Source: Mycolicibacterium tokaiense
GTDB lineage: Bacteria > Actinomycetota > Actinomycetes > Mycobacteriales > Mycobacteriaceae
Reading direction: 5' to 3'
Assembly: GCF_010725885.1 (NCBI RefSeq)
Contig: NZ_AP022600.1
Span: 2,604,001-2,668,000 of the forward strand
DNA length: 64,000 nt
Below, in pieces: positions 7,384 to 15,578 of this stretch (positions are counted from its first letter, which is position 1; the number at the start of each line of letters is the position of its first letter). Under the pieces are notes generated by a model. That model did not search any database. It had not been told where the DNA came from and worked only from the letters and a program-made list of their open reading frames with translations. The position numbers and the translations under genes are program-made.

Positions 7384-8613
7384 ATGACAGGAACAACGGC
7401 GTCCAGGTCAGTGCACCGTGCGGTTGCGGCGCTGGCCGCGGGCGGCTTCGTGGTGGTTGTCGACGACGCCGACCGGGAGAACGAAGGGGACCTCATCTGC
7501 GCGGCGGAGACGATCCGGACCGACCAGATGGCGTTTCTGGTCCGCCACACCACCGGCATCATCTGCACCCCGATGCCGGCGGCACGAGCCGACGCCTTGC
7601 AGCTGCCGCCGATGGTCGTCCAGAACAACGACTCACTGGGCACTGCCTTCACCGTCACCGTCGACCACATGTCGACCGGAACCGGGGTCTCGGCGACGGA
7701 CCGCGCGGCGACAGTCCGCGCGCTTGCGGAAATTGACACTGCACCTGGCGATCTGAGGCGGCCCGGCCACATCTTTCCGTTGCGGGCGCGTGCCGGTGGT
7801 GTCTTGGAGCGCGCCGGACACACCGAAGCCGCGGTGGACCTGACCACCATGGCGGGGATGTCGGGCGTCGGGGTGATCGGCGAGATCGTGGACGACGACG
7901 GTTCCATGCGGCGCGGCGCCTCACTGCAGGAGTTCGCCTCGACTCACGGGATCCCGATGCTCGCCATCGCCGATCTGGTGCGTCACCGCCGCGCAACGGA
8001 GCGGCTGGTCGAGCTCATCGGCGCTGCCCAGATGCCCACCGAGTTCGGCGAGTTCCGCGCACTGGCTTACCGCAACGCGCTCAACGGTACCGAGCACCTC
8101 GCCCTGGTGATGGGCGATGTGGCGGCCGCGGGGCGCACCACCGAGGGCGCCCTGGTTCGCGTGCACTCCGAATGTCTGACCGGCGACATGATCGGATCTC
8201 TGCGGTGCGACTGCGGCACACAATTGGAACAGGCGCTGCACGCGATTGCCCGCGAAGGCGTCGGCGCGCTGATCTACCTACGCGGGCACGAAGGCCGGGG
8301 AATCGGTCTGGGACACAAGATCAGGGCGTATGCCCTGCAGGAACAAGGCATGGATACCGTTGATGCGAACACCGTCCAAGGGTTGCCGGTGGACGCGCGC
8401 AGTTACGGCATCGGCGCGCAGATCCTGACCGATCTGGGTGTCCAGCGTCTGCGGCTGATCACCAACAACCCGGCCAAGTACCGGGGCATCGATGGCTACG
8501 GTCTCGAGATCACCGGGCGCGTGGCACTCCCCACCGTCACGACACCGCACAACGTCCGGTATCTACGCACCAAACGCGAACGTATGCAGCACGACATCAC
8601 GCTGGCGCGCTGA
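7384..8613 (+). CDS. ribBA: Bifunctional RibBA: 3,4-dihydroxy-2-butanone-4-phosphate synthase / GTP cyclohydrolase II
   Basis: A 409-residue fusion of the two entry enzymes of riboflavin synthesis. The N-terminal half has the DHBP-synthase motif DRENEGD (residues 29-35) and GHTEA (145-149). The C-terminal half has the GTP cyclohydrolase II zinc cysteines 264, 275 and 277 (HSECLTGD..RCDCG), LRGHEGRGIG (299-308) and YGIGAQIL. All key residues appear intact, so the enzyme is probably functional. AAGGA precedes the ATG at 7384. No other riboflavin genes are nearby, so this looks like a dedicated extra copy that raises flavin precursor flux for the neighbouring FMNH2 monooxygenase, rather than the housekeeping locus. 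That role is inferred. Confidence 0.9.
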   Translation: MTGTTASRSVHRAVAALAAGGFVVVVDDADRENEGDLICAAETIRTDQMAFLVRHTTGIICTPMPAARADALQLPPMVVQNNDSLGTAFTVTVDHMSTGTGVSATDRAATVRALAEIDTAPGDLRRPGHIFPLRARAGGVLERAGHTEAAVDLTTMAGMSGVGVIGEIVDDDGSMRRGASLQEFASTHGIPMLAIADLVRHRRATERLVELIGAAQMPTEFGEFRALAYRNALNGTEHLALVMGDVAAAGRTTEGALVRVHSECLTGDMIGSLRCDCGTQLEQALHAIAREGVGALIYLRGHEGRGIGLGHKIRAYALQEQGMDTVDANTVQGLPVDARSYGIGAQILTDLGVQRLRLITNNPAKYRGIDGYGLEITGRVALPTVTTPHNVRYLRTKRERMQHDITLAR

Positions 8614-8625
8614 ACTCGTACCGCC

Positions 8626-9321
8626 TCAATCCCAGAGCCCGGACCGGGCCAGATCCTCGCTGAGCATGTCCCTGCTCTGGGTCAGGTGCTCGAACATCGC
8701 CGCTCGCGCGCCCTCGGCGTCGCCGCTCTCGAGGGCCGCGATGATGCTCCCGTGCTCATAGGTGCAGGTCTTGGGACGATCCGTCCACTCCAGCCCGATG
8801 TAGCGCGGTACATACCGTGCGAAACGTGCTGCGGTCCAGGCCAACTCGGGTGAATCGGCCGCCAGGTTGACGGTGCGGTGCAGGTGGTGGGCGCTGCGTT
8901 CGGCGCCCACGCGGTCGTTGTCGTCCTCGTGCGCGGTGAGCTCCTGCTGCAGTTCGCGCAGCCGCGCTGTCTCATCAGCGGTGATCCGGCCGGCGGCGCG
9001 GGCGGCCAGCTCGCCGGTGACCATGGCGAGCACCAGGATGCGGTCCTCGAAACCCGAGCGGGTGAGCCTCGCGACCTCATAGCCGCGCCGCGGGCGGCGC
9101 TGGACAAAACCGTCGGCGAACAATTCGACGAGTGCTTCGCGCACCGGTGTCACGCTCAGGTCCAGGTGGTCGGCCAGGTGCTCGACACGGAGCCGGTCAC
9201 CGGCGCTGAGCCGGCCGGTCATGATCAGGTGCTGGATGTAGTCGCGCACCTCGGTGCTCACCTTGGCGCCGCCCATCGACGGGGCCTCGGGCAGGGCGTC
9301 GAGCTCAGGGCGTACCAACAC
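8626..9321 (-). CDS. GntR family regulator (FadR/FCD subgroup)
   Basis: A 231-residue regulator. The winged helix-turn-helix (about residues 20-85) includes GDRLRVEHLADHLDLSVTPVREALVELFADGFV, the GntR signature. An all-helical FCD ligand-binding domain (about 95-225) follows. Start is a GTG at 9321 with AAGGACG upstream. It is convergent with ribBA and divergent from the MFS transporter operon at 9533, so it most likely regulates that operon; two matching dyads in the shared region support this. FCD-type GntR proteins usually respond to organic acids. Confidence 0.88.
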   Translation of the reverse strand: MLVRPELDALPEAPSMGGAKVSTEVRDYIQHLIMTGRLSAGDRLRVEHLADHLDLSVTPVREALVELFADGFVQRRPRRGYEVARLTRSGFEDRILVLAMVTGELAARAAGRITADETARLRELQQELTAHEDDNDRVGAERSAHHLHRTVNLAADSPELAWTAARFARYVPRYIGLEWTDRPKTCTYEHGSIIAALESGDAEGARAAMFEHLTQSRDMLSEDLARSGLWD

Positions 9322-9353
9322 GTCCGGCGTCCTTTCGTCGGGTCAAGTGTATT

Positions 9354-9416
9354 GGGTCCAAAACCCGCGCCGGAGCGTGAGCGCGTTCTTTGTAAAATAT
9401 TTTAGGTCAAAAACCT
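9354..9416. promoter_or_regulatory. Paired dyads (probable GntR operators) flanking an AT-rich palindrome
   Basis: GGGTCCAAAACCC (9354-9366) and AGGTCAAAAACCT (9404-9416) match at 10 of 13 positions, are each dyad-symmetric and lie 50 bases apart. Between them is TAAAATATTTTA (9393-9404), a perfect 12-base palindrome that is striking in this GC-rich background and may contain a -10 element. They fall between the GntR gene and the MFS operon. Assignment to the GntR protein is inferred. Confidence 0.55.
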
Positions 9417-9532
9417 GGACATCTCGGAGCGGAGCGCCCATGATGAGAAAGCCGGGTAGTCCGGCGTGTGTTCGCGGCCCCGGCGCCGGCCGGCGAGTGC
9501 GCAACCCCTGTCACTCTCATCCGAGGAGCGTC

Positions 9533-10867
9533 GTGAACCGACAGCCAACCGGTGCAGAACCCGCACCCCCCATGAGCATCAGGACGGTTGCGGCATCGAG
9601 CATGATCGGTACCACCATCGAGTGGTTCGACTTCTTCGCTTACGCCACTGCCGCCGCGCTCGTGCTGAACGTCCTGTTCTTCCCCACCGCGGATCCGCTG
9701 GTCGGCACCATCCTCGCGTTCGGCGGCATCGCCGTGGGCTACTTCGGGCGCCCGCTGGGCTCGGTGGTGTTCGGCCACTTCGGCGACCGCATCGGACGCA
9801 AGACCATGCTGGTCATCTCCCTGCTGATCATGGGTGCGGCCACCTTCGCCATCGGCCTGTTGCCCACCTATGCATCGTGGGGGATCGCGGCACCGATCCT
9901 GTTGATGTCGCTGCGGTTCCTGCAGGGCTTCGCGCTCGGCGGTGAATGGGGTGGCGCGGTGCTCATGGTGATCGAACATGCCGAGCCGCGGTCCAAGCGG
10001 TTCTGGGCCAGCTTCCCGCAGGCCGGGCTGGCCCTCGGGCTCACGCTGTCCACCCTGTGCTTCGTCGCCCTCAAACAGATGCCGGAGGCGGCGTTCCAGT
10101 CGTGGGGGTGGCGGGTGCCGTTCCTGCTGAGCGCAGTTCTGGTGTTGGTGGGCTTGATGATTCGCCTCAAGATCACCGAAACTCCGGAGTTCGAGGCCCT
10201 GCGTGAGGCCGGCGGCCAGGTCCGGATGCCCATCGTGGACACCTTCCGGCACCAGTGGCGTCAGGTGATTCTCGCTGCACTGTGTTTCGCCAACATCGGC
10301 GCGATCTTCTACGCCCTGTTCACCTTCAGCGTCACCTACGGGACCACGCGGCTGGGCTTCTCGCAGACGGCGACACTCTGGATGGGCACACTGTGCGCGG
10401 TCATCGCGATCATCGGCTTTCCCGCCGCCGGACGGCTGGCCGATCGCTACGGCACCGGACGGGTGTTCACCCTCGGGGTGCTGGGCACCACCGTGTTCGC
10501 CGTCCCCATGTACTGGCTCATCGACACCGGCAGCTTGTGGATCGCGACCCGGGGTTATGTGCTTGCCACCGTGAGCTTCTGCGGCTCCTACGGAACCCTG
10601 GGAGCACTGTATGCCGAGGCCTTCGACGTGTCGGTGCGGTACACCGGAATGTCGCTGAGCCTGGGAGTGGGCACCCTGGTGGGCTCGGCGTTCGTCCCGA
10701 TGATCTACGTCGAGCTGCTCGACCGCTTCCACAGCTCCTGGACGATCTCGCTCTACATCGTGCTCACGGGTCTGATCAGCCTCACCGCGGCGACGCTGCT
10801 GCTGCGCCTCACACCGTCCCGCGACCACACAGCGGCCCCGGCGGCCCGCGAGGAGGCCACGGCATGA
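9533..10867 (+). CDS. MFS transporter, metabolite:H+ symporter (MHS) family
   Basis: A 444-residue, 12-helix major facilitator of the MHS group (ShiA, ProP and KgtP relatives). The signature loops are visible: TTIEWFDFFAYATAAALV in helix 1, GHFGDRIGRK between helices 2 and 3, and FLQGFALGGEWGGAVLMV in helix 4. Start is a GTG at 9533 preceded by GAGGAG. It ends in an ATGA overlap with the following crotonase gene. MHS carriers usually import carboxylates, aromatic acids or betaines with protons. The downstream acyl-CoA ligase therefore suggests that the imported compound is a carboxylic acid that is then CoA-activated. Confidence 0.86.
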   Translation: MNRQPTGAEPAPPMSIRTVAASSMIGTTIEWFDFFAYATAAALVLNVLFFPTADPLVGTILAFGGIAVGYFGRPLGSVVFGHFGDRIGRKTMLVISLLIMGAATFAIGLLPTYASWGIAAPILLMSLRFLQGFALGGEWGGAVLMVIEHAEPRSKRFWASFPQAGLALGLTLSTLCFVALKQMPEAAFQSWGWRVPFLLSAVLVLVGLMIRLKITETPEFEALREAGGQVRMPIVDTFRHQWRQVILAALCFANIGAIFYALFTFSVTYGTTRLGFSQTATLWMGTLCAVIAIIGFPAAGRLADRYGTGRVFTLGVLGTTVFAVPMYWLIDTGSLWIATRGYVLATVSFCGSYGTLGALYAEAFDVSVRYTGMSLSLGVGTLVGSAFVPMIYVELLDRFHSSWTISLYIVLTGLISLTAATLLLRLTPSRDHTAAPAAREEATA

Positions 10868-11655
10868 CCGAGCCCACCGTGCTGCTCGACGTACGGGACG
10901 GGGTGGCCTGGCTGCACCTGAACCGACCCCGGCAGCTGAACGCCCTGTCGCGGGACCTCACCCGGGAGCTCAACACCGTCCTGGACCGTATCGAAGCCAA
11001 TCCACGCTGCCGAGTCATCGTGGTGACCGGCGTCGGCCGGGCCTTCAGCGCCGGGGGAGATCTCACCGAGTTCAAACGCCACCTCGACGCGGGCGACCAC
11101 GACGGGCTGTTACGCCTGATCGACGACACCGCAACAACATTGAGCCGCTTCGAGGACACCTCCCGGCCGGTGATCGCGGCGGTCAACGGCATTGCGGTGG
11201 CCGGCGGCATGGAGATGCTGCTCTGCTGTGACATCGTGGTGGCCGCGGAATCGGCCCTGATGGGGGATGGCCATGCCAAGTACGGGGTGATCCCCGGGGC
11301 CGGCGGGGCCGCGCGGCTGGTCCACAAGGTCTCGTCCAATTCTGCCGCCCGTCTGCTGCTCACCGGTGAGCTGTTCCCCGCCGGGCATCGGGTGTTCACC
11401 GGCCTGGTCGACGAGGTGGTGCCCGATGACTGTCTGCGGGATCGCGCGCACCAACTGGCCGTCCAGATGGCACGGCTCAGTCCGCTGGCGTTGGGCCACA
11501 TCAAGGCCGTGGCACGCGAAGCCCGGCACCAACCTGTCTCGGTCGGGCTCAAACTCGAACTCGCGGCCTTCGCCGATTATGTAGGTTCGAAGGACTTCGC
11601 CGAAGGAATGGCTGCCTTCAGCCAACGGCGAATCCCCGAGTTCCACGGGAGGTGA
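10864..11655 (+). CDS. Crotonase-fold (enoyl-CoA hydratase/isomerase family) protein lacking the usual glutamates
   Basis: A 263-residue crotonase. The oxyanion-hole segments are present (RAFSAGGDLTEF and NGIAVAGGMEM), as is GVIPGAGGAARL. Aligned by eye with rat mitochondrial enoyl-CoA hydratase, the position of Glu144 (in QPEILLG) is His (in DGHAKYG). The position of Glu164 (in AMEMVLTG) is Arg (in AARLLLTG). Both acid/base residues of a canonical hydratase are therefore missing, so hydration is unlikely. Isomerase, decarboxylase, hydrolase or ring-chemistry variants are alternatives. It overlaps the transporter stop (ATGA) and is followed by the acyl-CoA ligase, placing it early in the CoA pathway. 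Confidence 0.85.
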   Translation: MTEPTVLLDVRDGVAWLHLNRPRQLNALSRDLTRELNTVLDRIEANPRCRVIVVTGVGRAFSAGGDLTEFKRHLDAGDHDGLLRLIDDTATTLSRFEDTSRPVIAAVNGIAVAGGMEMLLCCDIVVAAESALMGDGHAKYGVIPGAGGAARLVHKVSSNSAARLLLTGELFPAGHRVFTGLVDEVVPDDCLRDRAHQLAVQMARLSPLALGHIKAVAREARHQPVSVGLKLELAAFADYVGSKDFAEGMAAFSQRRIPEFHGR

Positions 11656-11660
11656 TGACG

Positions 11661-13340
11661 ATGACAGCACGTGATCTCAGCGAGCTGCTGCGCCGCAGCG
11701 CCGCAAGCGCCCCCGGGTCGGCCTTCGTCTTTCCCGATAACCGCTATACGTTCCCCGAAATGGACCGGCGTTGTGACGAATTCGCCGCCATGTACCGCAG
11801 CGCCGGCCTGGGCGCGGCTGACCACGTCGGTCTCTGGATGCCGGCATCGCTGGACATGATCGCCGCGATCGTGGCCTGCGCGCGGATCGGCGCCGTCGCG
11901 GTTCCGGTCAACGACCGGTTCCGCACCGACGAGCTGCAGTACGTCGTCGCCCACGGGGATCTCTCGGCCCTGGTGACCAGCGCCCCCGACGGGCACACCG
12001 ACCGTCCTGCCGAGCTGATGCGCGCACTACCGGGCCTGGCGTCCGCACCGGGGCCGACCCTCGACCTCGACGCGACTCCCCGGTTGCGCCGTGTCATCGT
12101 CGTCGGGACCGACCACATACCACCCTGCCCGGGTATCACCAGTCAGCACGAACTCGGGTTGCCTGCAACACATCCCGCTGAGCGGATGGGCCAACCCAGT
12201 GTGCCTGTCGACGAATCGCACGGCGACATCGCCTACCTGATGTACACCTCCGGGACGTCGGCGTCGCCGAAGGCCTGCATCATCTCCGCCGCCGCGGTGG
12301 TGGCTCAGGGCGGCGCACTGGCCCACCAGCGTTACCTCCTCGACAGCACCAGCGTTTTCTGGTGCCCGCTTCCGCTGTTCCACACCGCGGGTCTGGCGAC
12401 GCTGGCGGCCTGCATCACCGCCGGGGCCAGCTTCGTGCACGCCGGGGTCTTCGATCCCGCCCAATCGCTGCGGGCGATGGAGCGTGAGCGCGTCACCCAC
12501 GCGATCCCGTGCTTCGAAACCATCTGGATGCGGGTACTGGACCATCCGGACTTCGCCATCACCGATCTGTCCTCGCTGCGGGTCCTGATGAACACCGGCG
12601 GCGAGGACTTGCTGCGCAAGCTGCAGGCGCGGGTGCCGCACGCCGTGCAGTTGGCGAACTACGGCATCACCGAAGGCAGTGGGCACGTCGCCATGACGGA
12701 GATCGCCGATTCGCTGGATGTCCGGGTGCGCACGGGAGGGTTTCTGCTGCCCGGTATGCAGGCCCGCATCGTGGATCTGGAAACCGGGCACTCGGTGGCG
12801 CCGAACGTCGAGGGCGAGATCCACTTCCGCGGTGAATCCCGGTTCCTGGGGTACTACCGCGACCCGGAAGCGAACGCGACGTACATCGACGCCGACGGCT
12901 GGTTCGCCTCCGGCGACCTGGGCGTGCTCGACGAGGACGGCCGCCTCACCTACAAGGGGCGCGTGAAGGACATGCTCAAGGTCGGCGGCGAAAACGTTGC
13001 GTCGCTGGAGATCGAGTCCTACTTGTTGCGGCACCCCGACATCGCGGTGGCCGCGGTGGTGGCCGCACCCGACGCCTACTACGGAGAAGTCCCAGCCGCC
13101 TTCGTGCAACTCGCCGACGGCCGGCGACTCGACGAAGCGGATGTCATCGACTTCTGCCTCGACCGCATCGCGACCTACAAGGTGCCGCGCTACGTCAGGT
13201 TTGTCACGCAGTGGCCGATGTCGGGCACCAAGATTCGCAAAGTCGAACTGCGGCAACGCATCGCCGAAGAACTGGCGGCTCACAACATCACCGAGGCGCC
13301 CCGACTGCGCAGCAGCCGCGCAGCCCGCGTCGCTCCTTGA
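11661..13340 (+). CDS. Acyl-CoA ligase (AMP-binding, FadD-like)
   Basis: A 559-residue ANL-superfamily adenylate-forming enzyme that activates a carboxylic acid to its CoA thioester with ATP. Visible motifs are the P-loop YTSGTSASPKA (about residue 196), NYGITEGSG (A5), WFASGDLGVLDEDGRLTYKGR (A7/A8 hinge) and the C-terminal catalytic lysine region SGTKIRKVEL. The Gly after PK in the usual SGTTGxPKG is Ala here, a tolerated variation. Start at ATG 11661 is set by GGGAGG 8 bases upstream. It lies between two crotonase-family genes, and its substrate is probably the acid imported by the MFS carrier. Confidence 0.88.
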   Translation: MTARDLSELLRRSAASAPGSAFVFPDNRYTFPEMDRRCDEFAAMYRSAGLGAADHVGLWMPASLDMIAAIVACARIGAVAVPVNDRFRTDELQYVVAHGDLSALVTSAPDGHTDRPAELMRALPGLASAPGPTLDLDATPRLRRVIVVGTDHIPPCPGITSQHELGLPATHPAERMGQPSVPVDESHGDIAYLMYTSGTSASPKACIISAAAVVAQGGALAHQRYLLDSTSVFWCPLPLFHTAGLATLAACITAGASFVHAGVFDPAQSLRAMERERVTHAIPCFETIWMRVLDHPDFAITDLSSLRVLMNTGGEDLLRKLQARVPHAVQLANYGITEGSGHVAMTEIADSLDVRVRTGGFLLPGMQARIVDLETGHSVAPNVEGEIHFRGESRFLGYYRDPEANATYIDADGWFASGDLGVLDEDGRLTYKGRVKDMLKVGGENVASLEIESYLLRHPDIAVAAVVAAPDAYYGEVPAAFVQLADGRRLDEADVIDFCLDRIATYKVPRYVRFVTQWPMSGTKIRKVELRQRIAEELAAHNITEAPRLRSSRAARVAP

Positions 13341-13371
13341 TCACACCTCTGCACTGCAAAGGACCCGTTTC

Positions 13372-13422
13372 ATGACCAGTTGTCTCACCCTGTCCCGCCC
13401 CGTCACCGAGGTGCTCGCGTGA
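13372..13422 (+). CDS. Possible 16-residue leader ORF coupled to the downstream crotonase
   Basis: A short frame, MTSCLTLSRPVTEVLA, begins at an ATG preceded by AAAGGA at a usable distance and ends with a TGA that overlaps the GTG start of the next gene (GTGA). It fills most of the gap between the ligase and the second crotonase. It could be a translational coupler or leader peptide, or a chance frame. No function is claimed; support is only the ribosome-binding site and the exact overlap. Confidence 0.35.
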   Translation: MTSCLTLSRPVTEVLA

Positions 13423-14411
13423 GCGGGGGACAGAACCTCATGGTCGGGCATGCCCAGGGACTGACCACCGTGACACTCGATCGGCCCCGGGCGCTCAACG
13501 CGCTCACCATAGACATGGTTGCCGGCATCAGGGCTGTGGTCGATGCGTCGAGTGCACCGGTGCTCATCCGCAGCGCACATCCCGTCGCGTTCTGCGCCGG
13601 CGGAGACATCCGGGCTATCCGTGAGTACGCCATGAGAGGTGACCGGGAAGCCATCCGGGAATTCTTCGCCACCGAGTATGCGATGAATCATGTTGTTGCA
13701 CAGGCTCCGCAGGTGGGCTCGGTGGTCGACGGCATCTGCTTGGGCGGCGGCCTCGGTATCGCTGCCCACAGCCGGGTACACGTCGTCACGGAGCGGGCAT
13801 CGCTGGCGATGCCAGAAAGTGCCATCGGCTTCTTTCACGATGTCGGCGCCAGCTATCTCCTGGCCGCCGCGCCGGGTCAGGTGGGCCTCTATCTCGCGAT
13901 GACCGGCGCACGGATCGGGCCGGCAGACGCCATCTACGCCGGTCTGGCCACTCACCTGATCGCCTCCGCCGACGTGGCGGAGTTCGGTGCGCGGCTGCGG
14001 ACGGAAGGCGTCACCGCGGCGCTGGAAAGTGCGGCGCTGCCGGTCGATGTCGCGGACTGTGCGTTGCTCGCCCACCGGGACGACATAGACCGGTGTTTCT
14101 CGGCGGAGTCCGTGCCCGCAGTCCTCGAGCGGGTCGCGGCCACCGACAACGACTGGGGTGTAACGACGTCAGCCCTCTTACGTGCGGCATCACCGCAGAG
14201 TTTGGCCACCGCGTTCGCCCTGGTGCGCCGGGCGCGCACCAGCACGCTGGCCGACTGCCTGGATCGTGATCTTGCCGTCGCGCTGGCCATGGTCCACACC
14301 GACGACTTCATCGAAGGCGTGGGGGCAAAGCTGGTGGACCGCAACCGCGCCCCGGTGTGGACATCGCGCCATGACAGCGTTGACCCTGCGATGGCTGAGG
14401 TGCTGTTGTGA
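13419..14411 (+). CDS. Crotonase of the 3-hydroxyisobutyryl-CoA hydrolase type (ECH_2)
   Basis: A 330-residue crotonase with the longer ECH_2 layout. PVAFCAGGDIRAI and GICLGGGLGIAAHSRV form the oxyanion hole. MPESAIGFFHDVG retains the Glu and Asp that in human 3-hydroxyisobutyryl-CoA hydrolase are catalytic, although the Pro before the Asp (usual FPDVG) is His. Family function is thioester hydrolysis of 3-hydroxyisobutyryl-CoA or a similar beta-hydroxyacyl-CoA. Start is GTG 13419, with GAGG about 7 bases upstream, overlapping the preceding small frame. It overlaps the thiolase start by 4 bases. The context suggests breakdown of a branched short acyl-CoA. Confidence 0.82.
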   Translation: MSGGQNLMVGHAQGLTTVTLDRPRALNALTIDMVAGIRAVVDASSAPVLIRSAHPVAFCAGGDIRAIREYAMRGDREAIREFFATEYAMNHVVAQAPQVGSVVDGICLGGGLGIAAHSRVHVVTERASLAMPESAIGFFHDVGASYLLAAAPGQVGLYLAMTGARIGPADAIYAGLATHLIASADVAEFGARLRTEGVTAALESAALPVDVADCALLAHRDDIDRCFSAESVPAVLERVAATDNDWGVTTSALLRAASPQSLATAFALVRRARTSTLADCLDRDLAVALAMVHTDDFIEGVGAKLVDRNRAPVWTSRHDSVDPAMAEVLL

Positions 14412-15565
14412 ACGAAGTCGTGATCGTGGCGGCTGCCCGCACGGCGATCGGGCGCGGGCACCCGGTCAAGGGAATGTTCCGGGACGCGTCCCCCCACGAG
14501 CTGCTGGCCACTGCGTATCACGGTGTGCTGGACCAGTGTGGGATCACCGGCTCAGACGTCGACGAGGTCCTCGCCGGGTGTGTCCAGCAGATCGGGCCAC
14601 AAGGCACGAACATCGCCCGTAACGCGTGGTTACATGCGGGACTGGACGTTTCGGTACCGGCCAGCACCGTCGACACCCAGTGCGGCGCTTCGCAGCAGGC
14701 GGTCAATCTGGCCGCGGCGCTGATCGGATCCGGCGCCCGGGACGTGGTTCTCGCCGCCGGCGTCGAGCACATGGGGCTGGTGCCCTTCGCCTCCGGTGTC
14801 CGGATCCAGCAGGAGTACGGCGACGCCGTGACCCCGGCGATGACGAACCAGCACGGCCTGGTTCCCTCCCAGAATCTGATCGGGCAGGGCCCCGCCGCCG
14901 AACGCATCGCGACGCAGTGGGGGATCTCCCGGGCCGAGCTGGACGCCTGGGCGCTGCGTTCACACCAGCTCGCCGACGCGGCCACCAGCAGAGGCGATTT
15001 CGAACGAGAGATCGTGGGAAGCGAGCGAACCGATCAGGGTATCCGCCCGGGTACCACGCTGGACACCCTGGCGGCGCTGGAACCACCCTTCGTGGAGAAC
15101 GGTCGGCTGACGGCGGGCACGTCGTCACAGGTCTCCGACGGCGCCGCGGCGGTCCTGCTGATGTCGCGCGCCAGGGCGGCGAAGCTCGGCATCACGCCGC
15201 GCGCCAGGGTCATCGACCATCTGGTGCTCGGTGCGGATCCCCGGATGATGTTGACCGCTCCGATCCCGCTGACCCACAGGCTGTTACAACGCAACACGCT
15301 CAGCATCGCAGACATCGACGTCACCGAGATCAACGAAGCCTTTGCGTCGGTGGTGCTGGCCTGGCTGGCCGACATCGGAGCCGACCAAGCCACCGTCAAC
15401 CCGCGCGGCGGCGCCATTGCGCTCGGTCACCCACTGGGGGCTTCCGGTGCCCGATTGATCACCACCCTGATCCATGAACTCGAAGACCTCGACGCCGAGC
15501 TCGGGTTTGTCACCATGTGCTGCGCCGGCGGACTGGCCACCGGAACGCTGCTGCAGCGAATCTGA
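14408..15565 (+). CDS. Acetyl-CoA C-acyltransferase (thiolase)
   Basis: A 385-residue thiolase. The nucleophilic Cys92 lies in DTQCGASQQAV, with [21 protein letters not shown] (catalytic His) and a C-terminal MCCAGG (second Cys) following in the expected order. It would cleave a 3-ketoacyl-CoA to acetyl- or propionyl-CoA plus a shortened acyl-CoA. The GTG start overlaps the upstream stop (GTGA). No acyl-CoA dehydrogenase or dedicated 3-hydroxyacyl-CoA dehydrogenase lies in this operon; the SDR that follows might supply the latter step. Confidence 0.9.
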   Translation: MNEVVIVAAARTAIGRGHPVKGMFRDASPHELLATAYHGVLDQCGITGSDVDEVLAGCVQQIGPQGTNIARNAWLHAGLDVSVPASTVDTQCGASQQAVNLAAALIGSGARDVVLAAGVEHMGLVPFASGVRIQQEYGDAVTPAMTNQHGLVPSQNLIGQGPAAERIATQWGISRAELDAWALRSHQLADAATSRGDFEREIVGSERTDQGIRPGTTLDTLAALEPPFVENGRLTAGTSSQVSDGAAAVLLMSRARAAKLGITPRARVIDHLVLGADPRMMLTAPIPLTHRLLQRNTLSIADIDVTEINEAFASVVLAWLADIGADQATVNPRGGAIALGHPLGASGARLITTLIHELEDLDAELGFVTMCCAGGLATGTLLQRI

Positions 15566-15578
15566 CAAGGAGAACACC

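Noticed and set aside
9407..10828. A 473-codon minus-strand frame
   Set aside because: Shadow of the MFS transporter; Gln/His/Glu/Arg-rich, as expected from the reverse complement of membrane-protein codons.
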